From Deltaproteobacteria bacterium (GTDB taxonomy: Bacteria; Desulfobacterota; Dissulfuribacteria; Dissulfuribacterales; QOAL01), in NCBI GenBank assembly GCA_024275145.1, contig JAJRZR010000055.1:22797-86796 (forward strand): 64,000 nucleotides of DNA. Direction: 5' to 3'. Position 1 is the stretch's first letter. The number at the start of each line of letters is the position of its first letter. The notes beneath the pieces are model-generated. The model was not told the origin of the DNA. It did no database searches and saw only the letters and a list, made by a program, of their open reading frames with translations. A program made the translations under genes and the position numbers. Below, in pieces: positions 59,081 through 64,000 of the stretch.

Positions 59081-61115
59081 CTTCCCGACGAATCTTATAT
59101 CTTTTGACCTTTCTCCTCAGCGTATCCTTTGAGATACCCAATTCGCGGCAGGTGGCCATCTTTTTCCAATTATTGCGGATCAAGGCCCGGGTAATGGCCT
59201 CCTTTTCCAGTTCATCAAGGGTAAGGGGCCTGTCAAAACCGATCATTGGGACAACGGATCTGTTTCTTACAGAAGAAAAGGGCTCCGGTAGGTGTTCAGT
59301 CTCTATGAGACCTCCGTGGCAAAGGATGAAGGCGTATTCGATGATATTCTCCAACTCTCTGATGTTACCGGGGAAATCATGCTTAAGAAGCATCGATAGT
59401 GCCTGCTCCGAAATTCCTGAGATATCCTTTCCCTTTTCAGCGTTGAACTTGCCAATAAAATGCTCTATGAGCAGCGGGATGTCCTCCGGCCTTTCCCTTA
59501 AAGGGGGCAGATGGATCTGGACGACATTTAAACGATAGTAGAGATCTTCCCTGAAGCTTCCTTCCTGGACCAATTCCATAAGGTCCCTGTTAGTGGCGGC
59601 CAGTATACGCACATCAGCGGTGACAGGGCGGTTGGACCCAAGGGGTTCGTAGGTCTTCGATTGAAGCACCCTGAGGAGTTTTACCTGGAGAGCAGGGGAG
59701 ATATCGCCTATTTCATCCAGAAAAATGGTTCCTTTCTCCGCGGCCGCGAATCTTCCAGGCCTGTCGTGTTTCGCATCGGTGAAGGCCCCGGCCTTGTAAC
59801 CAAAAAGCTCTGATTCGAGCAGGGTATCCGGCAATGCCCCACAATTCACCGCCACAAAGGGTCCTCTTTTCCGCCTGCTGAAATCATGCACTGCCCTGGC
59901 CACCAATTCTTTACCTGTCCCACTTTCACCAAGGATCAAAACATTGCTATCACTAAGTGAGATCTCTGGCAGAATATCAAAGATCTTCTGCATCTGTGGG
60001 TTCTTGCTGATGATATCACCGAAGGTAAACTGGCCGGGAAGCCGCTTCCTAAGGGATTCCATCTCCCTCAAATCCCTGAAGGTTTCCACCCCGCCGATGA
60101 CGTTCCCCACGTTATCGACCAATGGAGCGGTGCTTATACTGATCGGGATATTGGTGCCATCATGCCTCCTTATAGTTACCCTCCGGTTGGCAAGAGACTG
60201 GCCCATTCGCATACTTTGGGCCAAGGCGCATGAAGGCCCACAAATATCCACGCGAAAAACCTCCCGGCATGTCATGCCAAGGGCCTTTTCAGCAGGTACA
60301 CCCGTGATTTTTTCTGCGGCCTTGTTAAAACTCGTAATGCGCCAATGACGATCCACCGTGAAGACACCATCTGCGATACTGTCAAGTATCAGATCCCTTT
60401 CCATCTCCATGGTGGCAAGCCTGAAGGTCTCTACCCCACCCACAGGCATATCCCCAGGCCCAACAAGAGGCGAGGCGCTGACGATTACCGGGATCATCCC
60501 TCCGTTCTTTTTGGTTACGAAGGCCTTCCTGTCCTCAACAGCCCTTTGCTCGTCGATGGCCATGACCAATGCTTCACCGCATAGGCCTTCACCAAACAGT
60601 TCCGTACAGGGCCTCCCCATCACTTCCTCCCTTCCAAATCCCGTGATTTTTTCTGCGCTCTTGTTGAAACCTGTAACACGCCATTGTCGGTCAACCGTCA
60701 TTATACCCTCGGCCAAGCTATCGAATATGGCGGAAAACGGGGAGAGGTCATGATCACAGTTGATCGAGACAAACGACCATTCTATCAGGCCTTTCGGGCC
60801 CATGCAGGGCACCGCTGTTACCAGGACGATCTTGTCCCTGGGCTCAGGCAAGCCAGGAAGGTATATAGGAAGGTTCAAGACACTATGCCCATGTGCCAAG
60901 ACCTCCTGGAAATCAAGCAGTTCTTCCAGGGGGGTATTCCTTAAGGCTTCTTTCCAATCTATACCTATGACCCTGTCTGCATCGAGACCAGTAATTATTC
61001 CTGCCCACTCGTTAAAGGTCTTTATGCACCATCTGTCATCCAACAACAAGGTCACATGGCAGGGATCTCTTGCCTTTACTTTCCCATTGCGGGAAACTCG
61101 CTTCTTTCCCATCAA
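59070..61115 (-). CDS. Sigma-54 interaction PAS-domain transcriptional activator
   Basis: Tandem PAS; GESGTGKELVARAVHDFSRRKRGPFVAVNCGALPDTLLESELFGYKAGAFTDA; Fis HTH. Confidence 0.95.
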   Translation of the reverse strand: MMGKKRVSRNGKVKARDPCHVTLLLDDRWCIKTFNEWAGIITGLDADRVIGIDWKEALRNTPLEELLDFQEVLAHGHSVLNLPIYLPGLPEPRDKIVLVTAVPCMGPKGLIEWSFVSINCDHDLSPFSAIFDSLAEGIMTVDRQWRVTGFNKSAEKITGFGREEVMGRPCTELFGEGLCGEALVMAIDEQRAVEDRKAFVTKKNGGMIPVIVSASPLVGPGDMPVGGVETFRLATMEMERDLILDSIADGVFTVDRHWRITSFNKAAEKITGVPAEKALGMTCREVFRVDICGPSCALAQSMRMGQSLANRRVTIRRHDGTNIPISISTAPLVDNVGNVIGGVETFRDLREMESLRKRLPGQFTFGDIISKNPQMQKIFDILPEISLSDSNVLILGESGTGKELVARAVHDFSRRKRGPFVAVNCGALPDTLLESELFGYKAGAFTDAKHDRPGRFAAAEKGTIFLDEIGDISPALQVKLLRVLQSKTYEPLGSNRPVTADVRILAATNRDLMELVQEGSFREDLYYRLNVVQIHLPPLRERPEDIPLLIEHFIGKFNAEKGKDISGISEQALSMLLKHDFPGNIRELENIIEYAFILCHGGLIETEHLPEPFSSVRNRSVVPMIGFDRPLTLDELEKEAITRALIRNNWKKMATCRELGISKDTLRRKVKRYKIRREDLP

Positions 61116-61284
61116 ACTTTTATGCGGCCATTACACCGGGGCCGGTCGCGCCCATGAGGGCATAAAAAATCCAGGCATGCGTTAATATCGTTCATGACGC
61201 GCCATCATAATTGCAACCTTTATCGAGACATACCGAAAGTGAAAAAACATAGCCTGAGCCGGCAAGATGCTCAGGCGCAAATAA

Positions 61285-62094
61285 TTACAGCCAGGTATGC
61301 CAATCTTGCTTCCCTTCTCCACACATCTCCACGAGTTTGTGCAATATAATGGATTCAATCTTTCTTTTACTTTCAATAAGATCTCGATTTGACGCCAGCC
61401 CATGGCATGAAAGACGGACCTCGGTCTGATCAACTGTTCTGGTTGAAGCGGCGGTTTTGAGAATAAGAGACACAGGGCTAAGGTGTCCTACCCAGAACCG
61501 TTCACTACACCAGATTTCAGGGCAAACCATCTCGATTTCCTCTGAATAGGTCCTATAACCAAGGACGGGGGCCCTGCACAGCACATGGCCCTGCATATCG
61601 AATGTGTCTAGCAGGATTTCGTCCAGGCCATTCCATACCTCTTCCTTGTTACCATAAACCACGACGCCAGGGTCCATGGAATCGAAGATCCGCCGTGCCT
61701 CCTGCTCTATTTTTTCCCCGTATACAGAACGTCCGTCATAGTTCCAGACACTCCATTCATAGAGCTTCAACAACAGGCCAAGAGCAACCTCAGCCTTGGG
61801 ACGTACAACACTCTTTGCGAACAATATTTCCGCAAGGGCCGTGATAGCGTTTGCCATCGTATCCGGGATATAATCCTTTAAGATCTCTTCATCATATGGA
61901 TTGCCTTTTGAATCAAGGCCCTCTTCAGAGGCAATCCTGGCAAGAATCCTGGTCAACATTCCTTGGCCGATCCTCATCCAGGATGCGTCATCATGTCGGG
62001 CCGCTGCCTGGATCTCTCGCATGAGAGACAGTGCCCAGGAATCCCTGGGGTCTGTCATATTGGAGATTTTTGCTTCAACTATTGCGGCGTCCAT
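61285..62094 (-). CDS. Conserved-looking protein of unknown function (269 aa)
   Basis: Long ORF with natural composition upstream of the sigma-54 regulator on the same strand; family not recognised. Confidence 0.7.
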   Translation of the reverse strand: MDAAIVEAKISNMTDPRDSWALSLMREIQAAARHDDASWMRIGQGMLTRILARIASEEGLDSKGNPYDEEILKDYIPDTMANAITALAEILFAKSVVRPKAEVALGLLLKLYEWSVWNYDGRSVYGEKIEQEARRIFDSMDPGVVVYGNKEEVWNGLDEILLDTFDMQGHVLCRAPVLGYRTYSEEIEMVCPEIWCSERFWVGHLSPVSLILKTAASTRTVDQTEVRLSCHGLASNRDLIESKRKIESIILHKLVEMCGEGKQDWHTWL

Positions 62095-62286
62095 CTATAA
62101 AATTTACCATCAATTTCCATGACGACCCGTGTTTTCGCACCACCTCAGATATCATAAAAGCTTACATGCAGCCCGTACTACCTTAAGGTGCCCATGTCAT
62201 GAAAATACTGCCTAAGGGCAAGGCATACTTTCATAAATAAATTTATATTTTAATCCCATATGCATTGCTTCTGCAAACCCCAAACA

Positions 62287-62325
62287 AAAAAAGGCCTAGC
62301 CCCTGAATTCAAGGGTTAGACCTTT
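62287..62325 (-). terminator. Intrinsic terminator after the tetraheme cytochrome gene
   Basis: Minus strand AAAGGTCTAACCCTTGAATTCAGGGGCTAGGCCTTTTTTT: imperfect stem followed by T-run. Confidence 0.75.
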
Positions 62326-62351
62326 TAGCATTCAACCAGTTCAGGTTAAGG

Positions 62352-62762
62352 TTATTTTTTATGGCAACCGCTACACCTAGTTGGCCCCTTCTTTTCATGC
62401 TTGTGGCAGCCCTTGCACCTCTTGTGGAAAACCTTCATGGGCTTGTTCAGCGACTTGTTGGGTAAGCTCTTGTTATGGCAATCATCGCATTTCTTGATCT
62501 GCTGGCCCTTTTCATATGGAAGCTGTTTCCCATCCGGCCCCATCCTGTGATGACAAACGCCGCATTTCAACGTGGCCTGGTGTTTCCAGTGTGGGAAGTG
62601 AACATTCCCCTTCCTTGCCTTGAGAACGACTACCTCCGGGCCCTGACCAGCAAATGCTAGGCCAGCGGTTAGCAGGGCAAACATCATCGCGACCACTAGA
62701 GAAGCTATCTTTTTGCTCTTCATTCCTAATCTTCCTCCTTTTTCAAATGAATAATGATTCAA
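62352..62762 (-). CDS. Tetraheme c3/c7-like cytochrome
   Basis: Signal peptide; CGVCHH, CDDCH, CKGCH, CSGCH motifs; start probably the internal MKSKKIAS Met. Confidence 0.9.
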   Translation of the reverse strand: MNHYSFEKGGRLGMKSKKIASLVVAMMFALLTAGLAFAGQGPEVVVLKARKGNVHFPHWKHQATLKCGVCHHRMGPDGKQLPYEKGQQIKKCDDCHNKSLPNKSLNKPMKVFHKRCKGCHKHEKKGPTRCSGCHKK

Positions 62763-63095
62763 TCATCAGTCTTCTACTGAAGTTTGTGCATTTTGTCAAT
62801 ATCAAAAAAAATTCTTTCACAAGACTGCTTCATTACCATTAACTGCCCGGTGATACTGGTTTTTTTTAATGAAAAAGCACCTCGAGCATCTTAAAAGTCC
62901 TTTACAAGATTCCTTAAAAATTGGTATGATCCACGCTCAACGTGAGGGCTGTTTAGGTTTCTCATTTCCAGGTTAATAATTTCTCAAACGGCACATGGAA
63001 TGCCTGGGCCCTGCCTACCCAGACCGCTGGTGAGACATAAGGGGGTTCTGGCATTCAGGATAGGTATTCCAGGTCGGATTATTTGGAGGCATATT

Positions 63096-63311
63096 GTGAA
63101 AATAACGTTCGATCCAGACATATCGGCCGACATAAGGCCATCAATCGAAGAGGTCATAAAGGAATCCATCACGGCGCCGTGTTCCTGTGGAAGTGACGAG
63201 ATTTATGTCTCTCTTCAGGCCAACAATAATATTGACGTAAAGTGTTTCGATTGCGGTACAAGTTTTTTTGAACTGGAAATCGAGGTGGAAGAAGAGGTCA
63301 CAGAGGAATAA
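63096..63311 (+). CDS. Small protein with CxC...CxxC putative metal-binding sites
   Basis: VKITFDPDISADIRPSIEEVIKESITAPCSCGSDEIYVSLQANNNIDVKCFDCGTSFFELEIEVEEEVTEE; GTG start. Confidence 0.55.
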   Translation: MKITFDPDISADIRPSIEEVIKESITAPCSCGSDEIYVSLQANNNIDVKCFDCGTSFFELEIEVEEEVTEE

Positions 63312-63385
63312 AAACATAGAGAGTCCTTCTTTCCGGCCACCCCTATAAAAACAAAAAGTTCCAGAAATGGGAGGAGATATTAGGA

Positions 63386-64000
63386 ATGTCCAGAATTAAG
63401 ATTGCAGCTGCAGGCATCGGCAATTGTTTTTCCTCACTGTGGCAAGGAATCAATTATTACAGGACAAAAACAGCAGAAGATGCCATCGGGCTCATGCATT
63501 GGGATCTCGGTGGGTATACACCGGGGGATATCGATGTGGTTGCAGCCTTTGATATTGACAAAAGAAAGGTGGGCAAGGATGTATCCGAGGCCATCTTTGC
63601 TCCGCCCAACTGTACTACCATCTTCTGTGCCAATATCCCTGAGACCGGAGTAAATGTACGTATGGGCAGGGTGCTGGATGGTTTCTCCCAACATATGGCG
63701 AATTATCCTGAAAGCCAAACATTCGTCCTCGCCGATGAACAGGAACCTGACAAAGAACAAGTAGTCAGGATATTGAAGGAATCAGGTGCTGAGGTTTTTT
63801 TGAATTACCTGCCAGTGGGTTCTGAGGAGGCCGTCAGGTTTTATGCCGACTGTGCACTGGAGGCAGGCATTGGGTTTGTAAACAACATGCCTGTATTCAT
63901 AGCAAGTAACCCGGACTGGGCAAGACGTTTTGAAGAAAAAGGGGTGCCTATAATAGGTGATGATATAAAATCACAACTTGGGGCGACAATCACGCACCGG
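63386..64000 (+). CDS. myo-Inositol-1-phosphate synthase (partial, runs off window)
   Basis: MSRIKIAAAGIGNCFSSLWQGINYYRTKT...DIDVVAAFDIDKRKVGKDVSEAIFAPPNCT; open to the window end. Confidence 0.88.
   Translation, partial: MSRIKIAAAGIGNCFSSLWQGINYYRTKTAEDAIGLMHWDLGGYTPGDIDVVAAFDIDKRKVGKDVSEAIFAPPNCTTIFCANIPETGVNVRMGRVLDGFSQHMANYPESQTFVLADEQEPDKEQVVRILKESGAEVFLNYLPVGSEEAVRFYADCALEAGIGFVNNMPVFIASNPDWARRFEEKGVPIIGDDIKSQLGATITHR

Noticed and set aside
62140-62215. Possible further copy of the dispersed repeat (GCAGCCCGTAC..., ATGAAAATACTGCC)
   Set aside because: The two end-like words are in inconsistent orientation and divergence is too high to claim a copy

Overview
The 64 kb window is a gene-dense bacterial chromosome segment. 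It is most consistent with an anaerobic Desulfobacterota/deltaproteobacterial genome: porGDAB, c7/c3-type cytochromes, NrfD and Tat-FeS modules, a molybdopterin oxidoreductase, selA and several sigma-54 regulators. The taxon is inference. Recognisable blocks, left to right: L,D-transpeptidase; endonuclease V; thiE; NifU-like; rlmH/selA (divergent); porGDAB; pyrB-pyrC; NtrC/NtrB pair; stressosome operon (RsbR/S/T plus PP2C plus histidine kinase); U32 peptidase; mpl; tgt-yajC; mnmE-jag-yidC-yidD-rnpA-rpmH; a cluster of four response-regulator proteins (HK, HDOD, degenerate HD-GYP, single receiver); mreBCD-mrdA-rodA; lytic transglycosylase; transaldolase; FapA; molybdopterin oxidoreductase with FeS subunit and TorD; nnrED; cutA; hisI-hisG; engB; triheme cytochrome and Tat-FeS protein divergent from NrfD; MerR; sigma-54 PAS regulator; tetraheme cytochrome; inositol-1-phosphate synthase (cut by the window end). 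No CRISPR array, prophage, transposase, rRNA or tRNA was seen. Most notable observations: (1) a perfect terminator-like hairpin between porB and pyrB whose 3' arm is the pyrB Shine-Dalgarno; (2) a 253-bp MITE-like element with perfect 13-bp TIRs and a CTAAA duplication, with a second partial copy inside the yidD-yidC gap; (3) a dispersed ~64-88 bp repeat whose copies supply a stop codon to one gene and a start codon to another; (4) a stressosome operon ending in a kinase with an RsbT-like N-terminus; (5) a 29-aa hydrophobic microprotein absent from the ORF track; (6) a long perfect inverted repeat in the nrfD promoter region.
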